Origin: Trichothermofontia sp964536415
GTDB lineage: Bacteria > Cyanobacteriota > Cyanobacteriia > B231
DNA: 64,000 bases
Assembly (NCBI GenBank): GCA_964536415.1
Contig: CAZHXN010000010.1
Location: forward strand, 1 to 64,000
Reading direction: 5' to 3'
Part shown: positions 44,786 through 54,614 of the stretch, one piece after another
Layout of the letters: every line of letters begins with the position of its first letter
Position numbering within the stretch: position 1 is the first letter of the stretch
Position numbers and translations under genes: made by a program
Notes under the pieces: generated by a model
Told to the model about the DNA's origin: nothing
Databases searched by the model: none
Seen by the model: only the letters and a program-made list of their open reading frames with translations

Positions 44786-46153
44786 TTAATCTTGCGATTC
44801 TTGCCGTTTGAACTCATCGGGTAAATCCACAAAAATCCGATCCCCTGTCTGGATACCGGACAGAATTTGGGTTTGATTACCAATGGTGGGGCCAATGGTG
44901 ACGGGTACGAATTTGGGTTTATCCTTGGGACCAGGAACTAAGACACCGGTTTGCCCCTCACGGGTGACGATCGCGACCGTGGGCACGACCAACGCACCCC
45001 GCACCTGATCCCCCAGGAAGGTAACATCCACGTTCATGCCCGATCGCAACGCATCCCGGCCACTATCGAGCACGATCCGCACCTGGAACGAGGTTACATT
45101 CTGCTCAACAATCGCCTCTGGGGCAATCAGGCGCACGCGCCCCTTGAAGACGCGATCGGGATAAGCATCGGCAACAATTTCTACGGTTTGGTTTAAGCGG
45201 ATTTGACCAATATCCACTTCCGGCACCTTGGCCAGCACTTCCAGACCATTGGCGAGGGCGACGATCGAGGTTGAAGTAGCAGAAGCCGTGCTGGACGCGG
45301 AGGTGGTGGGGGTGACAAAGGACCCCGGCTCGGCGTAGCGTTGGGTGATAATCCCGGCGAAGGGGGCGCGAATGATCGTGTCATCCAGTTGCACGGTGAC
45401 GGCCTTTAATCGCCCCTCGGCTTCGCGCACCTGGGCCACTCCCTGGGCAATTTGCTCCGATCGCGGGCCATTTTGCAGTTGGGTGAGGCGTTGTTGGGCT
45501 TCCCGGACTTGGGCCTGGGCCTGGGCCAGGTTGGCACGGGCACTGTCGGCTTCGCTGATCGCTTCATCGAGGCGATCGCGGGCGATCGCGCCGTCGTCAA
45601 ATAATGTCTGGTTCCGGGCGACCCGTTCGGTAGCTAACTCTAAGCGGGCCTGGGCGGCTTTCACCTGGGCCTGGGTGCGCTCTAGGTTGGCACGGGCCTG
45701 GGCAATTTCTTCGGTACGACTCCCCGCCCGCAGTTCGGCTAAATTCGCCTGGGCGCGTTTGAGGTTGGCTTCGGCCTGGAGCCGCTGGGCCTGGAGATCT
45801 TCATGACTCATGCGGGCGATCATCTGGCCCTGCTGAACCCGATCGCCCTGTTCGACATAGAGTTCCACCAATCGTCCCGCCGTTTTGGGGCTGAGGTTGA
45901 CGGTCTGGATAGGCACGATCGTGCCACTGGCCGTGATCCGGAGGGTCAGGTCTTCAGCCGTTACAGGGACCGTCAGGTTGACCAGGGTTTCCTGGGGGCG
46001 AGTGCGCTGCCACACAGTCACACCAACAGCGGCGGTGGTAAAGACGAGGATAGTCGCGATCGCTGCTCCCCACGGGGGAGCCGTTTTTGAGTTACCCAGG
46101 AAGGACAATGCCATAGATGAAGAAGCCAGTATTGCAGAAATGGGTGAGTCCAC
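44786..46153 (-). CDS. HlyD/MacA-type periplasmic adaptor of an efflux pump
   Basis: 455 residues. One N-terminal membrane anchor (AAIATILVFTTAAVGVTVW), a first lipoyl half-motif (GRLVELYVEQGDRVQQGQMIARM), a long alpha-hairpin (about 105-225, A/Q/R-rich), the second half-motif (IIRAPFAGIITQRYAEPGSFV) and the beta-barrel and membrane-proximal domains. This is the plan of RND or MacAB adaptors. No inner-membrane pump gene is adjacent, and the neighbouring ABC ATPase is on the other strand. Confidence 0.88.
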   Translation of the reverse strand: MDSPISAILASSSMALSFLGNSKTAPPWGAAIATILVFTTAAVGVTVWQRTRPQETLVNLTVPVTAEDLTLRITASGTIVPIQTVNLSPKTAGRLVELYVEQGDRVQQGQMIARMSHEDLQAQRLQAEANLKRAQANLAELRAGSRTEEIAQARANLERTQAQVKAAQARLELATERVARNQTLFDDGAIARDRLDEAISEADSARANLAQAQAQVREAQQRLTQLQNGPRSEQIAQGVAQVREAEGRLKAVTVQLDDTIIRAPFAGIITQRYAEPGSFVTPTTSASSTASATSTSIVALANGLEVLAKVPEVDIGQIRLNQTVEIVADAYPDRVFKGRVRLIAPEAIVEQNVTSFQVRIVLDSGRDALRSGMNVDVTFLGDQVRGALVVPTVAIVTREGQTGVLVPGPKDKPKFVPVTIGPTIGNQTQILSGIQTGDRIFVDLPDEFKRQESQD

Positions 46154-46315
46154 CGCCTGATCCCCGTGAGTTTAGACGTTGGAACATAGCTAACGGTTCA
46201 GAAGGCAGTTGCAACCTGCTTCTATCTTAAACATTTTGTTACAAACTCTGGCTGATGATTCACCACCGAAGTATGGAGAGTCCTCCCTCTGTGTTCTCTG
46301 GGTCTCTGTAGTTTT

Positions 46316-48724
46316 TCACACCAGGGTGAAGCGAGATTCGAGGGCGGGGCTGGGCGTTACATTCGCCACGATCGCAATCAGATCGGTTCCCGCAAAGATC
46401 GCTGCCCCGGCAGGCAGACCCACTGGCGCACTGGTAATCTGGTAATTAATCCCGGCTTTGAGTTGGATGCGATCGTCGAGGTTACTGAAGTCAGTAATCA
46501 AGGCAAAGCCATTAAGGCCATCACGATAGTACAGTTGGGTGGCGTCCCCCAGAACAAACAGATCGGCTCCCGCCCCGCCAGTCAGGGTATCCCGTTCCCC
46601 GCTCCCAGGCGGAGTGCCTCGCAGGCCCGCACCGATCAGGGTGTCGTTGCCATCACCGCCGTTGAGGCTGTCGCTGTCTAAATCGCCAAAGAGGGTGTCG
46701 TTACCGGCCCCACCAAAGAGGGTGTCATTATCTTTGCCACCGTAGATAAGATCATCGCCATTTTCGCCATTTACCAGGTCATTGCCGCGATCGCCATAGA
46801 GGAAGTCATTGCCATTCCCGCCGTTAAGGACATCATTATCCTTCCCGCCGCGAAGCAGGTCATTCCCCTCGCCCCCGTTGAGGATGTCGCTACCCCGATT
46901 GCCTAGGAGAGTGTCGTTGCCCCCTAAACCATTGATTGTGTCGTTGCCATCACCACCCCGGATGAGATCGGCCTGTTCGGTTCCGTTGATTAGCTCGGAA
47001 GCGCCAGTCGGTGGTACCACGACGCCCGGAACCGTCACGTTGGGCGGGAACAAAATCAAGGGCGGCACCGGAATCCCCGGCACCGGGATCAACGGGTTGG
47101 GAATGAGGGGAGTGATAGGTACCGGTGAAGGATCGAGGCTTGGTCCACCGTTGATATCGCGATTGAGAACGCTGACATTGGCCGGTTTTTTCCCATCGTA
47201 ATTACGATCGGTACTCGTTGCCGTTCCCGTCAGGATCGAATAAAACACATCCCCATCGGGAATCCCGTCCGGTACCCCTGTAATCGTAACGGTTTGGGGT
47301 ACATTCCAATTAGTCGGGGTAAAGGTGAGGGTATTGACGTTAATAACGCCTTCAGTAGTATCAGAACTGCTAAGGGCAAATGAGACATTTGCAAAGGGCT
47401 GTGTGGCGAGGGAAACGCTGAAACTTGCTGTACCGCCTGCTTCAGTGGTCACTAAGCCAGCCGTTGGCTGCACGAGAATAGCCGCATTGGGATCGATCGC
47501 GAATAAACTACCTTCTTCCAGAAAAACAGCCGAATCTAAAATTAAATCGCTGGTATCTGCGATCGCAAACTTGAGGGTATTTTCTACCCCCACTTCAACA
47601 TCTGCCTGGATTCTCAGGACTACCGTAAATCCATCGAACTCAGTATTAAACGGACCGGGTCGTTCATCGTTATAGACAAAGAAAGCAGTATTGGTGGATT
47701 GATTGACATTCCGGATAGAAACTGGAACGGTTTCGGCTTGTCCGGGTAGGTTAGCAATGTTGGTACCATTGAGGAAAAAGGCAAAAACATCGTTAAACTG
47801 TGAGAACGAAAATTCCGTATATTCTTCAGAGGCAAAAACAAAGGATAGACCAATGGCACTGGTGTCTGGAATAAATTTAATTTCTAAAAACGCAGCATCG
47901 TTAGTCGTCGCATTATCGATCAACGCTGACAGTTCGGTAGAACCCGGTGTTCCCAAGGCTGTACCCGCACCGGTCGCTTGATTGGGGCCTTCTACGGTTG
48001 CAATGTTACCACTGCTTAAAATTACCCCCGATTGAATGCCGACCGGAGACGGCTCATCCACAAAGGCAAATTTGCCAGCCGCGACAGGAGCGGTCGTCAA
48101 AGTCGTGGCACTGACGATCGTAATCCCCTGACTTTTCAGGAAATTAGCGAGCATCAAGGGGGTCTGGGTCGTTAGATTTTCCGAGACATAGGCGAATGTA
48201 CCAGCATAGGTTGCCAGAAAGGCGGGTTGAAAAACTTGGGTGGGTGGGTCACCCAATGGCAGGGCAGCCGTTGTGAATTCAAGCTCCCAATTACCACCCC
48301 GGTCTGGATTCCCAGTAATCGTTTCTGAAGCCACAACGGTAGTCTGCGTCAGTTGAGCGATCGCGCTCACAAAGCGATGACCGACCTCCCCTGCCGCCAC
48401 CTGACAGCCATAGAACACTAGCCGTGCCCCTTCCCGCAAGGCCATCGCCCATTGCTTAATCTGGTCAGCATAGTGGGACAAGTTATCATCCCCCAGCCGT
48501 GTGGAACCCAGATAGAGGCAACCGGGGCGACCGTGCGACACAATCTGCACATCCTGGGCTTGGGGGTAGTTGGCCAGAATCTTACTAATTTGAGCAATCC
48601 CATCTTGCTGCGGATCGAGGGTGAGGACTTCCGTGCCTGGAATGACCCCCCTTGCAAAACTCTGATAGTGCGCAACCGATGCATCAACCAGAACCAACGT
48701 AGCAACGGAGTTCGCAGGCATCAT
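46316..48724 (-). CDS. Large RTX protein with DUF4347 and choice-of-anchor L domains
   Basis: 802 residues from the ATG at 48724 (GAGG 9 bases upstream; an upstream GTG at 48742 is possible). N-terminal DUF4347 (TLVLVDASVAHYQSFARGV, VQIVSHGRPGCLYLG, ARLVFYGCQVAAGEVG), then a choice-of-anchor L domain (GLSFVFASEEYTEFSFSQFNDVFAFFLNG), a Calx-beta-like segment, a proline-rich linker, and a C-terminal block of RTX nonapeptides (GGxGxDxhx) that bind calcium. No Sec signal; RTX proteins usually leave by type I secretion, but no dedicated secretion genes are next to it. Probably a cell-surface or secreted adhesion-like protein. Confidence 0.85.
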   Translation of the reverse strand: MMPANSVATLVLVDASVAHYQSFARGVIPGTEVLTLDPQQDGIAQISKILANYPQAQDVQIVSHGRPGCLYLGSTRLGDDNLSHYADQIKQWAMALREGARLVFYGCQVAAGEVGHRFVSAIAQLTQTTVVASETITGNPDRGGNWELEFTTAALPLGDPPTQVFQPAFLATYAGTFAYVSENLTTQTPLMLANFLKSQGITIVSATTLTTAPVAAGKFAFVDEPSPVGIQSGVILSSGNIATVEGPNQATGAGTALGTPGSTELSALIDNATTNDAAFLEIKFIPDTSAIGLSFVFASEEYTEFSFSQFNDVFAFFLNGTNIANLPGQAETVPVSIRNVNQSTNTAFFVYNDERPGPFNTEFDGFTVVLRIQADVEVGVENTLKFAIADTSDLILDSAVFLEEGSLFAIDPNAAILVQPTAGLVTTEAGGTASFSVSLATQPFANVSFALSSSDTTEGVINVNTLTFTPTNWNVPQTVTITGVPDGIPDGDVFYSILTGTATSTDRNYDGKKPANVSVLNRDINGGPSLDPSPVPITPLIPNPLIPVPGIPVPPLILFPPNVTVPGVVVPPTGASELINGTEQADLIRGGDGNDTINGLGGNDTLLGNRGSDILNGGEGNDLLRGGKDNDVLNGGNGNDFLYGDRGNDLVNGENGDDLIYGGKDNDTLFGGAGNDTLFGDLDSDSLNGGDGNDTLIGAGLRGTPPGSGERDTLTGGAGADLFVLGDATQLYYRDGLNGFALITDFSNLDDRIQLKAGINYQITSAPVGLPAGAAIFAGTDLIAIVANVTPSPALESRFTLV

Positions 48725-48742
48725 AACCACATCCCTCAACAC

Positions 48743-48917
48743 AAATCATCAATTTCATTAACACTCAACACCCGCCACTCAAATTCAGCAAGCACCGACC
48801 ATTGCTGGTAATGCCCAGGTGTCACTGCAACCAATCTGGCTATCAGCAAGCCTACCTAAGCCCGAAGGCGGGTCATCCCTTTGCTGAAACCAGACACTCC
48901 AACAACCGTAAAAAGTG
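48743..48917. other. Spacer between RTX genes
   Basis: About 175 bp; I see nothing beyond probable promoter space for the downstream RTX gene. Confidence 0.3.
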
Positions 48918-50744
48918 CTAGAAAACAACAAAGTCTTGAGATCCCAAAGTGTTCGGTCTTCCGTCTTGCTGTACAGTCACTGGGTTCCCGTTTTGGATCA
49001 CGGAATAGGTAACTGTAAACGGTGTTAGAATTGCCAGACTAATGGGCAGTGCGGGACCCACACCATCCGGATCAAAGGCCAAGGTATTGCCCGGAACCCC
49101 CGCGATCGGACTCGGAGTAGAGTTATAGAGGAACGTTGGACCACCGGGAATGTTGAGTTGCTGGTTAGGTACCAGGTTAACCACCTGCACCGGATCAACG
49201 GGTGAAATGCCAAAGCCTGCTGCTGAAATTCTAAACTTATCGGCTTCTTGAATGACCACTTGAGGTGTTGGTGTATTGTTAAAAAGAGTCGAAGCAATCC
49301 GCTGGCCAAAGTCGGTAATAATATCCGTGCGATCGGCCGGGGAATTATATTGGAAATAGTCAGTACCGGCTCCCCCCGTTAGCTGATCGCTGCCGGGACC
49401 GCCAACAATGACATCACTCCCAGCCCCACCGTCAATAATATCGCTACCGGCAAACCCGATTAGGGTGTCATCCCGTGCAGTACCGGTTAAGACATCATCC
49501 CCATTGGTGCCTTGAATTGGGGTGCCTAAACCATTATTGAGATCAGCATCGTCATCAATGATAATGAACCGCGCCTCGCGCTGGGGACCCAGAACAGCAC
49601 CCCCCGTAGGCGGCCCCATCGTCAGCAGCACATTTTCGCCGAGACGGTTAAAGAAGGTGACGTCGTTGACTTGGGCCGGTCCACTCGGGGAGATAGGTAC
49701 TAAAACACCGGTTGGATCATTTTCTAAATCTAATCCCGCTGGCGATCCCTCAAAAATGTTGTCGGCGATGATGGGGAACGAGCGCGTGAGTGGTCCGCCT
49801 TGGCCATCCTGCCAGGTAAAAACGATCGGCTGGGCAATGAAGTCTTCCCCGGCAATAGCCGCATTGGGGAATACCCCCGTTTGGGGATAGACCGTCACAC
49901 TCACCTCACCCACAAAACTTTCCCGCCGGGTAAGGGTCACACTTGCCACCGCCAGCGGATAGGGAGGACCTTGACCCGGAAAACCAACCGTGCTGGGATT
50001 CCCTTCAATTCCGCCGAAGACAGCACTTTCAAACTCAATTACCCCAGCGTTGGGCACAGAGTTGGTACTGGTACCCGTCACGGATTCCGGTGGTGTGGGG
50101 GGATCGGGGATGACGGTGGTGAAATCAGAAGGACTGAGGAGAGAAGCGTTGACGCCTTGGAGTGTGGCGATAACGGCCTGCGTAGTGCGATTGCGCAGGA
50201 TTGTATTCACGCCTTCTTGATAGATATCCAGGTTTTCATAGTTGAGGCCGCCAATCAAACCAATCACATCGACGCCATTTTGAAAGTCGGTAATGACATC
50301 CGCATCGGTATCTGGACCAATCACAAAAATATCGGAACCGGTGCCCCCGGTTAAAACATCATTGCCGCGATCGCCAAAGAGAACATCATTGCCATCACCG
50401 CCATAGAGGTTATCATCCCCCTTGCCGCCATAGAGATAGTCATTACCGACACCACCATAGAGGAAATCATTATCCAGATCACCCCGGATGAAGTCATTCC
50501 CCTCATCACCGTAGACGGTATCGCTGCCCTTGCCTCCAAAAATAAAATCTTCACCGTGGCCGCCATTGATCACATCATCGCTGCGACCGCCAAAAATCAA
50601 ATCATTACCCAGATCGCCAGAAATGGTATCGTTTCCATCGCCCCCATAGGCCGTATCTTGACCTTCCAAAAGCAGGATGCGATCGGAATCGATCGTGCCC
50701 AAAATGCGATCGTTGCCCGGTGTACCAGTAATCGTAAACGCCAT
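48918..50744 (-). CDS. RTX calcium-binding protein with two repeat blocks
   Basis: 608 residues. A block of about nine RTX nonapeptides fills residues 8-140 (GGDGNDTIS, GGKGDDNLY and similar), a Calx-beta-like domain lies at about 230-400 (AGEDFIAQPIVFTWQDGQGG), a second RTX block at about 410-470, then a C-terminal domain (TDIITDFGQR) ending with QDFVVF. No signal peptide, which suits type I secretion. It lies upstream of the DUF4347 RTX gene on the same strand, about 190 bp apart; the two may act at the same surface. Confidence 0.85.
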   Translation of the reverse strand: MAFTITGTPGNDRILGTIDSDRILLLEGQDTAYGGDGNDTISGDLGNDLIFGGRSDDVINGGHGEDFIFGGKGSDTVYGDEGNDFIRGDLDNDFLYGGVGNDYLYGGKGDDNLYGGDGNDVLFGDRGNDVLTGGTGSDIFVIGPDTDADVITDFQNGVDVIGLIGGLNYENLDIYQEGVNTILRNRTTQAVIATLQGVNASLLSPSDFTTVIPDPPTPPESVTGTSTNSVPNAGVIEFESAVFGGIEGNPSTVGFPGQGPPYPLAVASVTLTRRESFVGEVSVTVYPQTGVFPNAAIAGEDFIAQPIVFTWQDGQGGPLTRSFPIIADNIFEGSPAGLDLENDPTGVLVPISPSGPAQVNDVTFFNRLGENVLLTMGPPTGGAVLGPQREARFIIIDDDADLNNGLGTPIQGTNGDDVLTGTARDDTLIGFAGSDIIDGGAGSDVIVGGPGSDQLTGGAGTDYFQYNSPADRTDIITDFGQRIASTLFNNTPTPQVVIQEADKFRISAAGFGISPVDPVQVVNLVPNQQLNIPGGPTFLYNSTPSPIAGVPGNTLAFDPDGVGPALPISLAILTPFTVTYSVIQNGNPVTVQQDGRPNTLGSQDFVVF

Positions 50745-51080
50745 CTTCTCACACCTCTAAACTAGGTACCTATCCGCCAACCCTGCTGACGGTCTATGGT
50801 GAATATGAGAGCCATAGGGCCTGGATAGTGCGATGCAGGACACTACCCTAACACTAAGCCTGGAGATTGACGACCCAATAGCCTAGCTTGCGCCCAAACC
50901 GACTCGATATGACTTAGTCGGGCACCATTGTACACACAATATTTAGAAATGTCTGGTGTTTAGGCGAATTTTCGCCAACGTAACATTATTTGAATACCTC
51001 TGCGGAATGCCAAGGTGTGGCTGTGTACTTTAATTGATGGCCATTAAACCGCAACCCCTTCAACTGATTACCCTGCGGGC
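50745..51080. other. 336-bp spacer
   Basis: No gene. One small hairpin GGCGAATTTTCGCC near 50965. It holds the upstream region of the RTX gene and the downstream region of the broken ammonium transporter. Confidence 0.4.
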
Positions 51081-52285
51081 CTATTGCTTCGAGGTGCCCG
51101 TAGGCGGTGTGTTGGGTTCCTTGAGAAAGCCAGAATAGGCTTCAATGCCATGTTTATACACGCCATGTTCATACACATCCAAGCCCTGGAGTTCCTCCTC
51201 AGTAGCGACCCGAATACCCACGGTAAATTTTAATAGCGTCCAAAAAGCGGCACTGATCGCCGCGATCGCTAGGGCTATAACGCCACCCAGGCCGTGAGGG
51301 TTGCAGCCATGCCGCCAAAAGCAGCAGCCGTGTTCGTGGTCACGGCAATATGGGCAATGTGCCAACTCACCGCCATCGTCGAGCCAGGATTGAAGCCAAA
51401 CCATCCGAGCCAGAGGATCAAACAGCCCAAGGTCGAAATCGCCATGTTGTGAGCCGGTAAGGCATTCGGTTGACCGTCCTCCCGGTATTTGCCCAGCCGG
51501 GGACCCAGGGATAGGGCACCGATTAAAGCGGCCCAGCCCCCGACTGAGTGGACCACGGTTGACCTGGCAAAGTCATAAAATCCTAACTGTGCCAGCCAGC
51601 CCCCACCCCACACCCAATGGCCTGTGATGGGATAGGCGATCGCCACTAGCAAAAAGCTAAAAATCAAAAACACCTTAAACTTAATTCGTTCCGCCACCGC
51701 CCCGGAGACGATCGTTGCCGCCGTACCGGCAAAGGCAAGTTGGAAGAAAAATTTAGCCAGGAGGGGAACGCCCGCCCAGTTGAGCGCGCTAAAAATGCCC
51801 TGATAGGCATCCCCTGTCGCTGGACTGTTATCGGCCCCAGCTAGAAAAAAGCCGCCACTCCCCAGCAGCCCATTGCTGTTACTAAACATCAGGCCAAACC
51901 CACACACCCAAAAGGCGATCGTGGACAGGGCAAAAACAATCAGGTTCTTCGCCAGGACATTCACCGCATTCTTCTGGCGGCAAAATCCGGTTTCCAGCAT
52001 CGCAAAGCCTGCATTCATGAAAATGACCAGCATCCCCGCTATCATCACCCAGAGGGTATCGATCGCAACCCTGAGTTCCGTCAGCATGGCTGCCGTATCC
52101 GAGGGCGGGGTTTGCGCCGCAACGGCAGCCACATTCCAAAACAACAATAGAAGGCCAACGCAGCCCACTACCAGGAAAGGGAGGCGACGTGACGATCGCT
52201 GCTGTTTCCAGCTTTCTGGGTAAAAAGGTGAGTTTGGGCGGGAGGCACAGATAGGGCGATCAGGCTTCGATTTAGCTGACATCAT
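51081..52285 (-). pseudogene. amt: Ammonium transporter with internal deletion and frameshift
   Basis: The first 336 codons are a normal Amt: signal-like N-terminus, FMNAGFAMLETGFCRQKNAVN, AGADNSPATGDAYQGIF, VHSVGGWAALIGAL and WFGFNPGSTMAV. At TAWV the frame stops; the next frame resumes in ALAIAAISAAFWTLLKFTVGIRVATEEELQGLD, the end of the protein. By comparison with the intact paralogue downstream, roughly 100-110 residues covering late membrane helices and the second pore histidine are gone. It cannot form a normal channel. Confidence 0.88.
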
Positions 52286-52342
52286 TAGCGTTTAAGTTCA
52301 CAAGAAAAGGCTAGGAGCAACGGGCAGGTCAATGTTTACTTG

Positions 52343-52385
52343 ATTATGCTTTCACTCTTCTCAAGCAGAAGGTGTATAACCGTAC
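52343..52385 (-). promoter_or_regulatory. NtcA-type promoter upstream of the broken amt
   Basis: On the minus strand: GTA-N8-CAC (52385-52372), 23 bases, then CATAAT (52348-52343). NtcA-activated promoters have GTA-N8-TAC about 22 bases before a TA-N3-T box, so one half-site base differs. The site is about 55-100 bp before the start codon. Nitrogen control of ammonium transporters by NtcA is established in cyanobacteria; the site itself is a pattern match. Confidence 0.45.
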
Positions 52386-52484
52386 AAATCAGTGAAATCG
52401 ATCAAAAAATTTGTGGCCTCGATCGCTACCCATGCGGCTCACTCTGAACAACCCGAAAGTAGTGCCAGTCATGAGCAATATTTA

Positions 52485-52519
52485 AGGGGAAGCTGAGTCA
52501 ATAACGCTCAACTTCCCCT
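52485..52519 (-). terminator. Terminator hairpin after amt
   Basis: Arms AGGGGAAGCTGAG (52485-52497) and CTCAACTTCCCCT (52507-52519) pair over 13 bp with one G-T type mismatch and a 9-base loop. On the minus strand it is followed by TAAATATT. It lies about 75 bp past the intact amt stop. Confidence 0.55.
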
Positions 52520-52595
52520 CGGCTAACTAACCCGCAGATCGCAGATTAGCCCGTAGGTTTTACCCACTTGTTCAGGCCACGATCGCCTGTTTAAA

Positions 52596-54146
52596 CTATA
52601 GGCTTGCTCCCTCAGACACATCCCTAGTGAAAGTGGTGCCTGCAGGCATTACATTGGCTTCCTTCAGGAAACCGGTATAGGCTTCCATCCCGTGTTCGCC
52701 AATGTCGAGACCTTCGACTTCTTCTTCCGGCGTCACGCGCAAGCCGAACAATGCTTTGATCACCAGCCAGAAGATAGAACTGAGCAGGACTGTCAGGCCA
52801 CCAACCGAGATAATCCCTAGCAGTTGAATTCCAACTTGTTGGATGCTGGCAGCCGGTCCCCCAAACTTGGCATCGGCAAAAATACCAACGGCTAAGGTCC
52901 CCCAACAGCCATTGACTAGGTGAACCGAAACGGCACCGACAGGATCGTCAATTTTGATGCGATCGAAAAAGTAAACAGAAAAGACCACCAGGACGCCGCC
53001 CACCAAGCCAATAATAATAGCCGGGAAATAGTTGACCCAGGCACAGGGCGCAGTAATCGCCACCAACCCGGCCAGAATCCCGTTAATAATCATTGACAGG
53101 TCCGGCTTGCCACTCAAAACCCAGGAGGTCACGGTTGCCGCAATACCACCCGCCGCCGCCGCCAGGTTTGTGGTCAGGGCAATATGGGCGATCGCCGAAC
53201 CATCACCAACAGCCATCGTCGAACCAGGGTTGAACCCAAACCAGCCGATCCAGAGAATCAAACACCCCAGAGTTGCAATACTCAGGTTATGACCGGGCAG
53301 CGCCATCGGTTGACCGTTTTCACCAAACTTGCCCAAACGGGGTCCCAGGAAAAATGCCCCCATCAGCGCAGCCCAGCCCCCCACGGAGTGAACCACCGTT
53401 GAACCCGCAAAATCCCAAAAGCCCATATTGGCCAACCAGCCACCACCCCAAATCCAGTGGCCGGTAATCGGGTAAGAAACCCCAACCAACAGCAGACTAA
53501 AAATGATAAAGTCCACAAACTTAATGCGTTCGGCCACCGCCCCGGAGACGATCGTAGCCGCTGTTCCAGCAAAGGCAACCTGGAAGAGGAACTTAGCGGC
53601 TAAGGGAACTCCCGTCCAATTCAGGGAGCCAAAAATGCCTTCATAGGCATCCCCCGTCGCCGGACTGTTGTCTGCCCCTTGTAAGAAGAAACCTATCGTC
53701 CCCACAAAGGGACTGCCATCCCCAAACATCAAGCCAAACCCGATCGCCCAGAATGCAATCGTCGATAGGGCAAAGACCAGCAAATTTTTAGAAAGAATGT
53801 TGACCGCATTCTTTTGGCGACAGAAGCCAGTTTCCAACATGCAGAAACCTGCATTCATGAAGATGACCAGAATTGCCGCAATTACCACCCAGGCCGTATC
53901 CAGCCCCACGGTTAAGGTTGCCAGCATCTCTTCCGGCGTGGGGGGCGCATCTTGGGCAACGGCGGCGGCCCCCCAAACCAGCATAATAATGGCTGCCAAT
54001 GGAATACACGCTTGCCAAGAGGGGGACAATTGCTTGACAAACTGTTGCATCCGATTGTAGCCAACGGGTAAAGCCGTTGCCGGACTTCCTCCAGAGGAGA
54101 CTTTCCTGCCTCTTCTCTTCAACCGTTTTTTTTGCGTAAACATCAT
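52596..54146 (-). CDS. amt: Ammonium transporter
   Basis: 516 residues from the ATG at 54146. Longer (54302) and shorter (54050) starts exist; the latter gives a clean signal peptide MQQFVKQLSPSWQACIPLAA...AAAVAQ. The Amt core is complete with eleven membrane helices, FMNAGFCMLETGFCRQK, AGADNSPATGDAYEGIFGS, FGFNPGSTMAVGDGS, the pore-histidine region GAVSVHLVNGCWGTLAVGIF, and the C-terminal EEEVEGLDIGEHG that contacts the PII protein GlnB in this family. It moves ammonium across the inner membrane. A damaged paralogue lies directly downstream. Confidence 0.93.
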   Translation of the reverse strand: MMFTQKKRLKRRGRKVSSGGSPATALPVGYNRMQQFVKQLSPSWQACIPLAAIIMLVWGAAAVAQDAPPTPEEMLATLTVGLDTAWVVIAAILVIFMNAGFCMLETGFCRQKNAVNILSKNLLVFALSTIAFWAIGFGLMFGDGSPFVGTIGFFLQGADNSPATGDAYEGIFGSLNWTGVPLAAKFLFQVAFAGTAATIVSGAVAERIKFVDFIIFSLLLVGVSYPITGHWIWGGGWLANMGFWDFAGSTVVHSVGGWAALMGAFFLGPRLGKFGENGQPMALPGHNLSIATLGCLILWIGWFGFNPGSTMAVGDGSAIAHIALTTNLAAAAGGIAATVTSWVLSGKPDLSMIINGILAGLVAITAPCAWVNYFPAIIIGLVGGVLVVFSVYFFDRIKIDDPVGAVSVHLVNGCWGTLAVGIFADAKFGGPAASIQQVGIQLLGIISVGGLTVLLSSIFWLVIKALFGLRVTPEEEVEGLDIGEHGMEAYTGFLKEANVMPAGTTFTRDVSEGASL

Positions 54147-54302
54147 CACTGGGCAATCCTCAATGAATTGGAAACCTTGGTATAAGACATGACGGGAGAC
54201 TGCCAGACGGGTTGACAGATGCTTAGATGCAGGTACATCCAGGACAGCGATCGTTGCCAAACCCCTCACCTGGAAGTACAGAAACACTCCCAACCCCAGC
54301 AT

Positions 54303-54614
54303 GCATTCCAGCAGCTAAACTGCCCCTGCCCCAGTCAAAGCACGGAGCGGCTTGCGATTGAATACCTGAAGATTCCACCAATTTTTACAAAGGGAGTTCT
54401 GTATTTTGGGATACAAAAAAACGACCGACTCACTTCCCCTTTTGGGCGGAAGCAGCCTCTAAAGCTTATCAATAAAGGCTTTGGCCTGAGTTGGACCCAG
54501 GCACCAAGATTTCGAGAGCAATCCACTACCTATCGAAGTGGCTCCAGGCTAAAGGTTTGACATCCTCAATGGGCTATAGTATATTTGTATTAGCTTAACC
54601 TCATCACTCCTTAA
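54303..54614. other. Spacer upstream of amt
   Basis: About 310 bp without a gene that I can support. A frame of 113 codons on the plus strand (54219-54560) has no recognisable features and unlikely composition. Confidence 0.35.

Noticed and set aside
45571..45590. Exact 10-bp tandem GGCGATCGCG in the adaptor gene
   Set aside because: It is made of two HIP1-type sites, which are common in this genome, so it was not counted as a slippage duplication.
46585..46960. Dense repeats that look like a DNA satellite or CRISPR-like array
   Set aside because: They are codon-level RTX nonapeptides in a coding frame with varying bases; spacing is 27 bp without spacers.
54219..54560. 113-codon plus-strand frame upstream of the M15-like gene
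   Set aside because: No start signal, no family resemblance, and composition not protein-like.
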